Assembly: GCA_030454225.1 (NCBI GenBank)
Contig: JAKDRW010000003.1
Span: 1-64,000 of the forward strand
DNA length: 64,000 bases
Source: Vreelandella subglaciescola
GTDB taxonomy: Bacteria > Pseudomonadota > Gammaproteobacteria > Pseudomonadales > Halomonadaceae
Direction of reading: 5' to 3'
Of the stretch, positions 7,324-16,519 are shown one piece after another; within the stretch, counting starts at the first letter, position 1, and each line of letters opens with the position of its first letter. A program made the translations under genes and the position numbers. The notes under the pieces are model-generated. The model was not told where the DNA came from, searched no databases, and was given only the letters and a program-made list of their open reading frames with translations.

Positions 7324-8336
7324 AGGCTCTCCTCTTGCAAACGGCGGTCTTCGAGCAGTTCGGCGACCATGTGGCAGGCGACCTGGCAGTTGCCCGAGGT
7401 GACAAACCCGGGCACCTGTTCAACGCAGGCGGGGCGCGTCTGGCCGTCGGCGCGCCTGATGAAATTGCAGCGCGGGTGAAACGCGCAGCCGCTCGGCAGG
7501 TTGGAAAGCGAGGGCATGCTGCCGCGGATCTGGTTGAGCGGCTCGCCGGGGGTGGCCATCTGCGGCAGGGCGTTGATCAGCCCCTGGGTGTAGGGGTGCT
7601 GCGGGTCGTTGATAATTTCCCGGGTGGGCCCCTGTTCGATGACGCGGCCGGCGTACATCACCAGCATGCGCTGGGTGACCTGGCTGACCACGCCCAGGTC
7701 GTGGGTAATCAGGATCAGGCCGACGTTGTGCTGCTCGCAGAGGTTGAGCAACAGCGCCATGATCTCGGCCTGAATGGTGACATCAAGCGCGGTGGTGGGT
7801 TCGTCGGCGATGATGATATCGGGGTCGAGCAGCAGCGCGATGGCGATGATCACGCGCTGGCGCATGCCGCCGGACAGCTCGTGGGGGTACTGGGCCAGCC
7901 GGGTGTCCGGCGAGGGCAGTTGTACCTGCTGCAGCTTGTCCAGGGCAATGGCGCGTGCAGCTTTGGTGGTGATGCGGCGGTGGGCCTTGAGGCATTCGAT
8001 CATCTGCTCGCCGATGGATAACACCGGGTTGAGCGTCATCATCGGGTCCTGAAAAATCATCGAAATACGGTTGCCGCGCACCTTTCGCAGGCGGCGCTCG
8101 CTCATGGTGTTGAGCGTTTTACCTTCGAAATTGACCTCGCCGCCGGCGATAAAGCCGGGCTTGGCAATCAGGTTCAATAGCGAAAAGGCGGCGACCGATT
8201 TTCCCGCGCCGGACTCGCCGACAATCCCCAGGCGCTCGCCGCGTTCCAACGTAAAGTTGATGTCGCGCAGGGCGTGTACGTCGCCCTTGCGCAGGGCGAA
8301 GTGAACATCGAGGTGGTTGACTTCCAGCAGTGCCAT
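7320..8336 (-). CDS. Peptide ABC transporter ATP-binding subunit (DppD/OppD type)
   Basis: 338 residues. Walker A is GESGAGKSV, the signature is LSGGMRQRVIIAIAL, Walker B is DIIIADEPTTALDV and the switch histidine is in LITHDLGVV. The C-terminal oligopeptide-transporter domain contains GCAFHPRCNF and ends with an additional Cys-containing segment (GNCQVACHM). It forms the ATPase heterodimer with the downstream DppF-type subunit, which it overlaps by 4 nt. The gap to the permease gene upstream is only 6 nt. Confidence 0.93.
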   Translation of the reverse strand: MALLEVNHLDVHFALRKGDVHALRDINFTLERGERLGIVGESGAGKSVAAFSLLNLIAKPGFIAGGEVNFEGKTLNTMSERRLRKVRGNRISMIFQDPMMTLNPVLSIGEQMIECLKAHRRITTKAARAIALDKLQQVQLPSPDTRLAQYPHELSGGMRQRVIIAIALLLDPDIIIADEPTTALDVTIQAEIMALLLNLCEQHNVGLILITHDLGVVSQVTQRMLVMYAGRVIEQGPTREIINDPQHPYTQGLINALPQMATPGEPLNQIRGSMPSLSNLPSGCAFHPRCNFIRRADGQTRPACVEQVPGFVTSGNCQVACHMVAELLEDRRLQEESL

Positions 8337-8342
8337 AGTGTC

Positions 8343-9305
8343 TCAGCCTTTATAAAGTCGCGGGTTCATGACGTCGCGCAGCCAGTCGCCCAGCAGGTTG
8401 ATCGACAGCACCAAAACGACCAGCACCGCGCCGGGAATCAGGGTGATCCACCAGGAGCCCGACTGGATATAGTCAAAGCCGGCCTTGATCAGCGAGCCTA
8501 GCGACGGATGGGTTTCGGGCATGCCCAGCCCCAGAAACGACAGCGCCGCTTCGGCAATAATCGCGTTGGCGATTTGCACCGTCGAGATGACGAAAATCGG
8601 CGACAGCGTATTGGGCAGCACGTGGCGGAACATGATGCGCTTGCTGCGCAGCCCCATGACGCGGGCGGCATCGACGTATTCCTTGCCCCTTTCGGCGAGC
8701 ACCGAGGCGCGCACGGTGCGCGCGTACTGGGGCCATTCGGCCAGGCCGATAATCACCACCAGCAGCGGCACAGCGTAGGCGTTGAAGGTTGCGCCGCCGA
8801 AAATGGCCTTGACCAGCGCGCCGACGATGATCGCGACCATGAGCGTGGAAAACGACAGCTGAATATCCGCCAGGCGCATAAGGAAAGCATCGACGCGCCC
8901 GCCCAGGTAGCCGGCCATCAGGCCGAAGCTCACCCCGATAATGGCCTGCAGCGCGACGGCGCCAAAGCCGATAATCAGCGATACCCGCGCGCCATACAGG
9001 ATGGTCGAGAGCATATCGCGACCCTGGGCGTCGGTGCCCAGCCAGTAAGTGGGGTCGCTGCCGTCGATCCAGAACGGCGGCAGCTCTGACGCCATGATGT
9101 CGATCTGGGCCAAATCGTAAGGGTTCATGGGGGAAACCCACGGGGCGAAAACGGCAATCGCCACCAGCGCGATAAACGTCAGCAGGCTCAGCTGGGCGAT
9201 AACGTCGCGCTTGAAGCTATACAGCAAGTAGGAGTCGCGAAAGCGTTCCCAGCGGCCGGGAAGCGCCGGCATCGCCGCGGCGCTTTTATCTGCAGAGTCA
9301 GTCAT
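8343..9305 (-). CDS. Peptide ABC transporter permease (DppC type)
   Basis: 320 residues with an N-terminal cytoplasmic stretch, a first transmembrane segment (LLTFIALVAIAVFAPWV) and five further segments. The EAA-type loop that contacts the ATPase is near EYVDAARVMGLRSKRIMFRH, followed by LPNTLSPIFV. DppC-type features include WLGTDAQGRDMLS and AALSFLGLGMP. It forms the inner-membrane channel with the DppB-type partner, which it overlaps by ATGA. Confidence 0.92.
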   Translation of the reverse strand: MTDSADKSAAAMPALPGRWERFRDSYLLYSFKRDVIAQLSLLTFIALVAIAVFAPWVSPMNPYDLAQIDIMASELPPFWIDGSDPTYWLGTDAQGRDMLSTILYGARVSLIIGFGAVALQAIIGVSFGLMAGYLGGRVDAFLMRLADIQLSFSTLMVAIIVGALVKAIFGGATFNAYAVPLLVVIIGLAEWPQYARTVRASVLAERGKEYVDAARVMGLRSKRIMFRHVLPNTLSPIFVISTVQIANAIIAEAALSFLGLGMPETHPSLGSLIKAGFDYIQSGSWWITLIPGAVLVVLVLSINLLGDWLRDVMNPRLYKG

Positions 9306-10354
9306 GCGGGCTTTCCTGTCAGTTTGACGGTGGGGTTAACCAGACCGTAAATCAGGTCGACCAGAGTGTTGGTGATCACAAAGATGAGCCCCACGATCAT
9401 CAGGTAGGTGACGATCAGGGGAATGTCGGAGCGCTCGATGGCGTTAAGGAACATCAGCCCCATGCCGGGCCACTGAAATACCGTCTCGGTGAGAATGGTG
9501 TAGGCCACCAGCGTGCCGATTTGCACCCCGCCGACGGTGATGACCGGCAGCATGGTGTTTTTCAGCGCGTGCAAAAAGTAGATGCGGCGCATGGAAATAC
9601 CTTTGGCGCGGGCGAACTTGACGTAGTCCGACTGCAGCACTTCGAGCATTTCGGCTCGGATCAGGCGGATAAACAGCGGCAGCATGATCGAGGCCAGCGA
9701 GATCGCCGGCAGCACCAGGTAGGTCAGCCCTTCAAGGCTGGCGAAGTTGGTGTACCAGGTGCCGAATACGTGGGTCGGGTCGCCGCGGCCGTAGGCCGGC
9801 ATGCCGCCTTCGGTGGTAATAAGATCGTTGAGCCAGGCGCCCCAGCCGGTCCCTGCGGGGAAGGGCGTCCAACTAACGCCAATGGCGAACAGCTGAATCA
9901 GCACGATGGCGGTTAAAAACACCGGCACCGATATCCCCACGATCGACACGCTCATAAACAGGCGCGTCAGCCAGGCGCGGGGCTTGATGGCGCTATACAC
10001 GCCGATGGGAATCGACAGCGCAATGATCAAAAACGAGGCGGCCGCGACCAGCTCAAGGGTGGCCGGCAGGTGGCGGGCGATAACCTCGGTGGTGGGCTGG
10101 TTGAACACGTAGGAGTAGCCAAAATCAAAGCGCGCAGCGTTGCCGGCAAAGCGCAGGTACTGGGTAAGAAACGGATCGTTCAGCCCCAGCTCTTCGCGCA
10201 GCTCGGCACGCTCGCTTTCGGGCACCGACTGGCCCACCAGCTGTTGAACCGGGTCGCCAAGATTATCCTGTATGGCGAAGGCGATCACGCTGATGACAAA
10301 CATCACCAGCAGCGCGTGAAACAGGCGCTTGATCAAAAAAGCGATCATGGGCAA
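9302..10354 (-). CDS. Peptide ABC transporter permease (DppB type)
   Basis: 350 residues, six predicted transmembrane segments, starting LIKRLFHALLVMFVISVIAF as is usual for DppB/OppB. The EAA-type loop is near YVKFARAKGISMRRIYFLHA, followed by LKNTMLPVITVGGVQ. It has a longer periplasmic loop (about residues 165-215) than the shortest family members. It pairs with the DppC-type permease encoded 4 nt overlapping downstream, and lies 69 bp downstream of the binding-protein gene. Confidence 0.92.
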   Translation of the reverse strand: MPMIAFLIKRLFHALLVMFVISVIAFAIQDNLGDPVQQLVGQSVPESERAELREELGLNDPFLTQYLRFAGNAARFDFGYSYVFNQPTTEVIARHLPATLELVAAASFLIIALSIPIGVYSAIKPRAWLTRLFMSVSIVGISVPVFLTAIVLIQLFAIGVSWTPFPAGTGWGAWLNDLITTEGGMPAYGRGDPTHVFGTWYTNFASLEGLTYLVLPAISLASIMLPLFIRLIRAEMLEVLQSDYVKFARAKGISMRRIYFLHALKNTMLPVITVGGVQIGTLVAYTILTETVFQWPGMGLMFLNAIERSDIPLIVTYLMIVGLIFVITNTLVDLIYGLVNPTVKLTGKPA

Positions 10355-10423
10355 GTGTCCTGTGGCAGCAACAGGGAAGCGACGCGCCCGTGGGGCGCGT
10401 CGTTAAACGGGAAAGCAGGCGGT

Positions 10424-12028
10424 TTAGTTGGCGTCTTCCGCGTCGACCACCAGGTCGCCCAGGTAGGGGAAGTTCATCACGTTGAGCACCGGCTCGATGT
10501 CGGCATTGATGGCCGATGCCCAGGCCAGATCCTGCCAGTGCAGCGGCACAAACGCGGCGTCGTCGTAAAGCGTTTGTTCGACCTGCTGGAGCATGTTGGC
10601 GCGCTTCTCCAGATCGATTTCTTCATTGGCCTCGGCCACCAGTTTATCGAGTTCGGGGTTGCAGTAGTTGCCGGCGTTGTACTGGCCGGCGCCGCTGTCG
10701 GCGTCGGGGCAGGCGGTGATGTATTCGTGGAAGTTGGCGCTGTCTTCGGTGTCGGCGTGCCAGCCAATCAGCATCATGTCGGCGGCGCGGTCGTCAAATT
10801 CGCCCCAGTACTGCGCTTTGGGCAGGGTTTTCAAGTCGACGTCGACGTTGATGCGGGCGAGCATGGCGGCAACCGCCTGGGCAATTTTGGCGTCGTTCAC
10901 GTAGCGGTTGTTGGGCGCCATCATGGTGATGTCAAAGCCGTCGGCGTAGCCGGCTTCCTCCATTAGCTCTTTGGCTTTTTCCACGTCGTAGCGCGGTTCG
11001 AGCGAGTCAACGTGGCCCACATAGCCTTCCGGCGACATCTGTGCGGCCGGCGTGGCGAAGCCTTTCATCAGGCGGTCGGCGATGCCTTGCTGGTTGATGG
11101 CGTAGGCGAAGGCCTGGCGCACGCGCGGGTCTTCAAACGCTTCGACGCGCTTTTGGTTCATGTGGAACAGGACGATGCGCGTGCCCGACATGGTAATCAG
11201 CTTGGCGTTGTCGCTTTGGCGCACGCGGTCCAAATCGTTGGGTGGCACCGGGGCGATAAAGTCCACGTCGCCCGAGAGCAGGGCGGCGACGCGGGTGGCG
11301 TTTTCGCTGATCGGCGTGAGGATCAGGCGGTCAACGTTGCCGGGGGAGTCGGTATCCCAGTAGTCGGGGTTGCGCTGAAACTCGGTGCGCACGCCTTGCT
11401 GGCGCTCGGTCACGGTGTAGGGGCCGGTGCCCGAGACGTTGCTTGATGCGAAGGAGTTACCGTTTTTGACGATTTCGTCCTTGGGGTCGCCGTCGGGGGC
11501 GTCGCCCGAATAGAACTCGCTGTCCATCGGGAAGATGTAGGTGGCCAGGTTTAACAGCAGCGGGTAGGGCTTGACGGTGGTGATCTCGACGGTGTGCTCG
11601 TCTACCGCGGTGGCGCTTTCTACCGGGGCGAAAATACCTTTGAAGTCGGAGCTTTTCTTGAGCCGCTCGATGGTCCAGACCACGTCTTTGGCGGTAAACG
11701 GGTTGCCGCTATGAAAGGTCACGCCGTCGCGCAGCGTCATGCGCATGGTGGTGTCGTCGACCTGCTCCCACTCGGTGGCCAGGCGCGGCTCGAAGTTGAG
11801 CGACTGATCCCAGCGTACCAGCGGGTCAAAGGTCAGGTGCGATAGCTGCATGATGCCGCCGGAAAGCTGTTCGTGAATATCCAGCGATACGGGGTCGGCG
11901 TCGTAGGCCATGCGCAGAGTGTTTTCGGCCAGCGCGGCGCTCGACATCAGCGCGCCGCCGGCAAGCGTAGCGGCAATGGCAGAGGCGAGTAGCGTCTTTT
12001 TAACGGTGGGCAGGCGTGTCACGGTCAT
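10424..12028 (-). CDS. Periplasmic peptide-binding protein (SBP family 5, DppA type)
   Basis: 534 residues with a signal peptide ending around SSAALA/ENTLRM. This is the solute-binding component that delivers ligand to the permease. Family 5 features include YDADPVSLDIHEQ, LTFDPLVRW, the FHSGNPFTAKDVVW segment and FEDPRVRQAFAYAINQ. Ligand specificity (dipeptides, longer peptides, glutathione or another small solute) cannot be decided from sequence; the neighbouring Xaa-Pro dipeptidase favours peptides. It is the first gene of the operon and probably carries the promoter in the 214 bp upstream, where a GGGGA ribosome site precedes the ATG. Confidence 0.92.
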   Translation of the reverse strand: MTVTRLPTVKKTLLASAIAATLAGGALMSSAALAENTLRMAYDADPVSLDIHEQLSGGIMQLSHLTFDPLVRWDQSLNFEPRLATEWEQVDDTTMRMTLRDGVTFHSGNPFTAKDVVWTIERLKKSSDFKGIFAPVESATAVDEHTVEITTVKPYPLLLNLATYIFPMDSEFYSGDAPDGDPKDEIVKNGNSFASSNVSGTGPYTVTERQQGVRTEFQRNPDYWDTDSPGNVDRLILTPISENATRVAALLSGDVDFIAPVPPNDLDRVRQSDNAKLITMSGTRIVLFHMNQKRVEAFEDPRVRQAFAYAINQQGIADRLMKGFATPAAQMSPEGYVGHVDSLEPRYDVEKAKELMEEAGYADGFDITMMAPNNRYVNDAKIAQAVAAMLARINVDVDLKTLPKAQYWGEFDDRAADMMLIGWHADTEDSANFHEYITACPDADSGAGQYNAGNYCNPELDKLVAEANEEIDLEKRANMLQQVEQTLYDDAAFVPLHWQDLAWASAINADIEPVLNVMNFPYLGDLVVDAEDAN

Positions 12029-12061
12029 AGTGAAAAAATCCCCAGTGCTTATTGTTTGTTA

Positions 12062-12165
12062 GTCGCCTTGATTAAGCGCTCTGTTTGTCAGCGCCTTTTG
12101 CTGCGCGTAACAGCAGTTAGACAAAAACGGCTTACCCACAACATAGTGAGTAAGCTCAAGGCGAC
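12062..12165. repeat. 10-bp inverted repeat in the leader of the peptide transporter operon
   Basis: GTCGCCTTGA at 12062-12071 recurs as TCAAGGCGAC at 12156-12165, separated by 84 bp that include smaller hairpins (CTTAC...GTAAG and GCTG...CAGC). It lies just upstream of the binding-protein gene. It may be a long leader stem or two operator half-sites; chance cannot be excluded. Confidence 0.35.
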
Positions 12166-12242
12166 ACAATCGAAATAATGACTGGGGGTATTCATCCGCC
12201 GAATGACCGCGGGACAAACGCGCCGCGGCCGGTCCGGGTGGC

Positions 12243-12638
12243 TTAGGCGGCGGTACCAAAGCGGCGGTGTAGATAGGCGTTGATATCGTCGGATTCGTAC
12301 AGCCACTCAACGCTTGCGTCGTCGCTTTCAATCTGCAGGCACGGCACTTTTGCCCGGCCGCCGCCTTCCAGCAGCGCTTTTTTGTGCTCGGGATCCCGCT
12401 GGGTATCGCGCAGTTCGATGGTCAGGCCCAGCCGGGCGATTTCCTTGCGCACTTTGATGCAAAACGGGCAGGTGCGAAACTGGTACAGCGCCAGCGCCGC
12501 GCAGGCTTTGTCGATCTCGGCCTGTTCGGCTGCGGGGCGCTCTATTGCGCCGGGCGTGGAGAGCTTTTCCGACACAATCATGAACGGCGCGAGCACGAGG
12601 CGCAGGCCGCGGAAAAAGTAGCGAATAATAACGCGCAT
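12243..12638 (-). CDS. Glutaredoxin-like protein with CPFC motif
   Basis: 131 residues. An N-terminal hydrophobic/amphipathic stretch (VIIRYFFRGLRLVLAPFMIV) could anchor it at the membrane. It is followed by a thioredoxin fold with the redox motif CPFCIKVRKEIARLGL, the cis-proline turn in AKVPCLQIE and the C-terminal ESDDINAYLHRRF helix typical of glutathione S-transferase N-terminal-type glutaredoxins. It probably reduces protein or glutathione disulfides; the partner is unknown. It lies upstream of, and on the same strand as, the peptide transporter operon, but 214 bp separate them. Confidence 0.82.
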   Translation of the reverse strand: MRVIIRYFFRGLRLVLAPFMIVSEKLSTPGAIERPAAEQAEIDKACAALALYQFRTCPFCIKVRKEIARLGLTIELRDTQRDPEHKKALLEGGGRAKVPCLQIESDDASVEWLYESDDINAYLHRRFGTAA

Positions 12639-12877
12639 GAAGCTTCCTTAAAGGTTGGCGGGTGTTTTGGCGGATGTGACTGCCATGGTGAACAGGCCGT
12701 GTACGGCAAAAAGCGCTGGCGGATGAGCTGTACCGCGTGGCGTGCTAGGCTTCCCGCGGCGCGCGGGATGATCTCGCCGCGCATGGGCTATCGGCGTATG
12801 TATTCGCGATTATCACCTGACACTCTATTCACTTAGCTTTATCGGCTTATTATGCATCGTTAAGGGGCGTTACGGCC

Positions 12878-14287
12878 ATGCATCTGCATATTATCGGGAT
12901 TTGCGGCACTTTTATGGGCAGCCTGGCGCTGCTGGCGCGCGAGCTTGGCCACCGGGTCAGCGGCTCGGACGCTAACGTTTACCCGCCAATGAGCACCCAG
13001 CTGGCGGACGCCGGCATTGCCCTGCAGGACGGCTTTGGCGCTGATAACCTGCGCGATGCCTCGGGGGTGACGCCGGATCTGGTCGTGGTGGGCAACGCAC
13101 TGTCGCGCGGCAATCCCGAAGTTGAGGCGCTGTTGAACAGCGGCTTGCCGTATACCTCGGGCGCCCAGTGGCTCTGTGAGCACGTGCTGACGGGCAGAAA
13201 AGTGATCGCCGTGGCGGGCACGCACGGCAAAACCACCACGGCGAGTTTGCTTGCGTGGCTATTGGAAAGCGCCGGCCAGGCGCCGGGCTTTCTGATCGGC
13301 GGGGTGCCGCGCAATTTCGGTATCTCAGCAAGGCTGGGTGAGCCGGATGCGCCCTTTGTAGTGGAGGCCGACGAGTACGACACGGCGTTTTTCGACAAGC
13401 GCTCCAAGTTTGTTCACTACCGCCCGAAAATCGCCGTGCTCAATAATTTGGAGTTTGATCACGCCGATATCTTCCCCGATTTGGCCGCCATTGAGCGCCA
13501 GTTTCATCATCTGGTGCGTACCGTTCCGGGCAATGGGCAGCTGCTGGTGGCCAGTGATCAACCCGCGCTTGAGCGCGTGCTGGCGCAGGGGGCGTGGACG
13601 CCGGTGGCGCGCTTGGGCAAGGCAGGCGACGAGGGCGACAGCGAATGGCAGTTTCGTCTGGAGCACACCGATGCCAGCCGCTTTCAGGTGATTCATCTGG
13701 CCGCGCAGGACGCTGACACCGAAGACGCGGTGGTTGAGTGGTCGCTGACCGGCGAGTACAACGCGCGCAACGCGCTGGCCGCGCTGGCCGCGGCGCACGC
13801 CTGCGGCGTCGATCTTTCGCGCAGCTGTGCGGCGCTGTCGCGCTTTGAAAGCCCGCGGCGGCGCCAGGAAGTGCGCGGCGAGATCAACGGCATTCAGGTA
13901 ATCGACGATTTCGCCCACCATCCCACGGCGATTGCCGCAACCCTTGGCGGGCTGCGCGCGGCCACGCCCACCGGCCGACTGCTGGCGGTGATCGAGCCGC
14001 GCTCGAACACCATGCGCCAGGGCGCGCTCAAGGCGCGGCTCAACGACAGCGTCGCCGATGCCGACCACGCCTTCTGGTACCAGCCGCCGGCGCTGGACTG
14101 GTCGCTGGATACGCTGATTGCCCCGCAGGGCAAGCGCGCCAGTCTGTATCACGACCTCGATGCGCTGGTTGCCTCCGTGGTTCGCGCAGCGGCTCCCAGG
14201 GACCGTATCGTGGTGATGTCCAACGGCGGCTTTGGCGGCATCCACGAGCGCCTGCTGGCCGCCCTTGAAGCCGCACATCGGGAGTAA
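12878..14287 (+). CDS. mpl: UDP-N-acetylmuramate:L-alanyl-gamma-D-glutamyl-meso-diaminopimelate ligase
   Basis: 469 residues of the Mur ligase family. It joins recycled murein tripeptide to UDP-MurNAc in the cytoplasm, returning wall fragments to peptidoglycan synthesis. It opens with the Mpl-typical MHLHIIGICGTFMGSLALLA. The ATP loop is AGTHGKTTTASLLAW, followed by VVEADEYDTAFFDKRSKF, the central LNNLEFDHADIF and the C-terminal FAHHPTAIAATL and IEPRSNTMRQG motifs. Length matches the family. ubiX follows after 6 bp, so the two are probably co-transcribed. Confidence 0.96.
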   Translation: MHLHIIGICGTFMGSLALLARELGHRVSGSDANVYPPMSTQLADAGIALQDGFGADNLRDASGVTPDLVVVGNALSRGNPEVEALLNSGLPYTSGAQWLCEHVLTGRKVIAVAGTHGKTTTASLLAWLLESAGQAPGFLIGGVPRNFGISARLGEPDAPFVVEADEYDTAFFDKRSKFVHYRPKIAVLNNLEFDHADIFPDLAAIERQFHHLVRTVPGNGQLLVASDQPALERVLAQGAWTPVARLGKAGDEGDSEWQFRLEHTDASRFQVIHLAAQDADTEDAVVEWSLTGEYNARNALAALAAAHACGVDLSRSCAALSRFESPRRRQEVRGEINGIQVIDDFAHHPTAIAATLGGLRAATPTGRLLAVIEPRSNTMRQGALKARLNDSVADADHAFWYQPPALDWSLDTLIAPQGKRASLYHDLDALVASVVRAAAPRDRIVVMSNGGFGGIHERLLAALEAAHRE

Positions 14288-14293
14288 ACCGCT

Positions 14294-14911
14294 ATGACAA
14301 CGTTCAAACCGCCGGTAACGGTGGCGCTGACCGGCGCGTCCGGCGCGCAATATGCCTTGCGTCTGATCGACGTGCTGGTGGCCGCCGGCCACGAGGTCTG
14401 GGTAATGGTTTCCAAGGCCGCGCACATGGTGATCACCACCGAAACCGCTACGACTTTGCCGGCAGCGCCGGCACGGCTGGCGGATGCATTAACGGCGCGC
14501 AGTGGGGCGGCGGCCGGCCAGATTCGCAGCTTTGGCCGCGAAGACTGGATGGCGCCGGTAGCCTCGGGCTCCGGCGCGCCCTCAAGCATGGTGATCTGCC
14601 CGTGCTCCACCGGCACGCTCTCGGCGGTGGCCACTGGCGCCAGCAATAATCTGATCGAGCGCGCCGCGGACGTAGCCATCAAGGAGCGCCGCACGCTTGT
14701 CGTGGTGCCGCGGGAAAGTCCGTTTTCGCCCATTCACCTTGAGCACATGCTCACGCTCAGCCGGCTGGGGGTGGTAATACTGCCGGCGGCGCCGGGCTTT
14801 TATCATCGCCCCGCCTCGATTGACGACTTGATCGACTTTATCGTCGCGCGCATTCTCAACCAGCTGGGCATTGAACACGCGCTGATGCCGCGCTGGGGCG
14901 AGCGCGACTAA
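14294..14911 (+). CDS. ubiX: Flavin prenyltransferase
   Basis: 205 residues. UbiX adds a dimethylallyl unit to reduced FMN to make prenyl-FMN, the cofactor of the ubiquinone decarboxylase UbiD. Recognisable elements are VALTGASGAQYALRLIDVL (FMN-binding fold), VICPCSTGTLSAVATGASNN and the late VVPRESPFSPIHLEHMLTLS. It forms a dodecameric cytosolic enzyme in known members. It lies between mpl and a LysE-type exporter; the gap to the exporter is 28 bp with an AAGGAAC-type site. Confidence 0.95.
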   Translation: MTTFKPPVTVALTGASGAQYALRLIDVLVAAGHEVWVMVSKAAHMVITTETATTLPAAPARLADALTARSGAAAGQIRSFGREDWMAPVASGSGAPSSMVICPCSTGTLSAVATGASNNLIERAADVAIKERRTLVVVPRESPFSPIHLEHMLTLSRLGVVILPAAPGFYHRPASIDDLIDFIVARILNQLGIEHALMPRWGERD

Positions 14912-14939
14912 CCGCCATTTTATTGATAAGGAACGCGCT

Positions 14940-15563
14940 ATGCTTTCTGTCGCCACGCTTTCGGTGTTTGCGCCGATGTTTCTGCTGGTGTCGCTGACAC
15001 CGGGGATGTGCATGACGCTGGCCATGGTGCTGGGGATGACCCAGGGGGTAAAACGCACGCTGTGGATGATGATCGGCGAGCTTCTGGGCGTGGGACTGGT
15101 GGCGGTGGCAGCGGGGGCCGGCGTGGCGGCGCTGATGCTCAAAAGTCCCGCCGTGTTTGTGCTGTTCAAGTGGCTGGGCGGCGCCTATCTGGTGTATTTG
15201 GGGGTGATGATGTGGCGTTCGCGCGGGCGCATGGCGATCCCCGAGGCGCTCGATCAAAATGCCCCGGCGGCGCGCCGCCAGCTGTTCATGCAGGGGTTCA
15301 TGACGGCCGTCGCCAACCCCAAAGGCTGGGCGTTTTTCATGGTGTTATTGCCGCCGTTTCTGGACGATGCCCGCGCGCTTGCCCCCCAGTTGGCAAGCCT
15401 GGTGGCGGTGATTCTGGTCATCGAGTTTGCCAGTCTGATGCTCTATACCAGCGGCGGCAAAACGCTGCGCCAGCTGCTTTCGAGGGGCGCCGGCGTGCGC
15501 TTGTTAAACCGAATTTCCGGCACGCTGATGGTCGGCGTGGGGCTGTGGTTGGCGCTGAGCTGA
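14940..15563 (+). CDS. LysE/RhtB-family exporter
   Basis: 207 residues with about six transmembrane segments. The opening FLLVSLTPGMCMTLAMVLGM contains the TPGP-like motif of LysE/RhtB amino-acid exporters (here TPGM). The mid-protein FKWLGGAYLVYLGVMMWRSR and the ANPKGWAFFMVLLPPF segment are standard. It is likely to export an amino acid or derivative from the cytoplasm; substrate unknown. It ends 14 bp before the convergent GGDEF-like gene, with no obvious terminator between them. Confidence 0.9.
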   Translation: MLSVATLSVFAPMFLLVSLTPGMCMTLAMVLGMTQGVKRTLWMMIGELLGVGLVAVAAGAGVAALMLKSPAVFVLFKWLGGAYLVYLGVMMWRSRGRMAIPEALDQNAPAARRQLFMQGFMTAVANPKGWAFFMVLLPPFLDDARALAPQLASLVAVILVIEFASLMLYTSGGKTLRQLLSRGAGVRLLNRISGTLMVGVGLWLALS

Positions 15564-15577
15564 GCGGCGTCGAGCCC

Positions 15578-16519
15578 TTACACCGCAGTGGGCGGCGCGG
15601 CTAGCACGTCGGCGCGGTTTTCCAGGCGCTTGATGAACTGGCTGACGCTTTCGTTGTAGTGCAGCAGGCAGGCCGCGATGCGCGCTTCCAGCTGCCCGGT
15701 TTCCACCAGCACATGGCGGTCTAGCGCCCGCGCCAGGCGTTCGTGCACCAACACCGCGCCACTTTCGCTGGTATCGGGCAGCGCTAGCCAGAAGGTGGCG
15801 GTCGCGGCGCGTCCCAGGACGTCGTAATCGCGGCACTGGTGCCTGACTTCCTGGCATAGCGTTTCCAGCAGCGCCAGCTGCGCGCGCAGGCCAAACTGCT
15901 CGCCGGCCATATCCAGCTGCGGCAGGTGAATAATCAGCACCGCCAGGCGCCGGTTGAGCACCGTGGCGCGCTGGTGTTCGCTTTGCAGGCGCTCGTGCAG
16001 GGTCTCGACGTTAAACGCGTCGCACTCGCTATCGTGGGGGGCGGTGGCGCGCAGCAGGGCCTGGCGTCGAGCGTGGTCCCAGCGCGGTAGCGCCAGCAGC
16101 AGCGCGGTGGCTAAAAAACCCATCACCCAGCTGGGTGGCGCGCCGTGCAGCGGCGTAAACCACCACAGGGGCGCCAGCAAGAGATTAATACTGAGCGCGG
16201 TCCATAGCGGCAGGAGCAAAAAAGTCGCCGTCAGCGGCAGGCCCAGCCATACCAGCGATATATCCGGCGGCTGCCAAATAGCCGCCAGCATCGTCACATA
16301 GGTGGCTATCAGCAGTATCATGCGCGGCAGATACGGCGACGGCGCGCGGCTGGTATGCAGCAGCAGCGCGGCCAGCAGCACCAGCACCATGAACAGCGGG
16401 GCAAATAGCGTCACGTAGTCGCCCATGGCATAGCGCCAGGCGGTGTAGGCCGACATCAAGCCGATACTTGCGGTGTACGCCAGGGTCATCCAGCGCCGCG
16501 AGATATGATAGCGAATCAC
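15578..16519 (-). CDS. Membrane protein with degenerate GGDEF-like domain (second of a pair)
   Basis: 313 residues. About six hydrophobic segments occupy residues 10-155, followed by a cytoplasmic domain (about 165-305). Its layout fits a GGDEF fold: FNVETLHERLQSEHQR in place of the usual first helix, a LAVLIIHLPQLD strand, and the DYDVLGRAATATFWLALPD segment where active enzymes have RYGGDEFAVLLP. Here the signature is replaced by RAATATFWLALP (residues 237-248), so diguanylate cyclase activity is not expected. It may bind a ligand or act as a structural partner. It starts inside the stop of the upstream gene (ATGA overlap), and that gene has the same architecture. Domain identity is from pattern reading only. 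Confidence 0.7.
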   Translation of the reverse strand: MIRYHISRRWMTLAYTASIGLMSAYTAWRYAMGDYVTLFAPLFMVLVLLAALLLHTSRAPSPYLPRMILLIATYVTMLAAIWQPPDISLVWLGLPLTATFLLLPLWTALSINLLLAPLWWFTPLHGAPPSWVMGFLATALLLALPRWDHARRQALLRATAPHDSECDAFNVETLHERLQSEHQRATVLNRRLAVLIIHLPQLDMAGEQFGLRAQLALLETLCQEVRHQCRDYDVLGRAATATFWLALPDTSESGAVLVHERLARALDRHVLVETGQLEARIAACLLHYNESVSQFIKRLENRADVLAAPPTAV

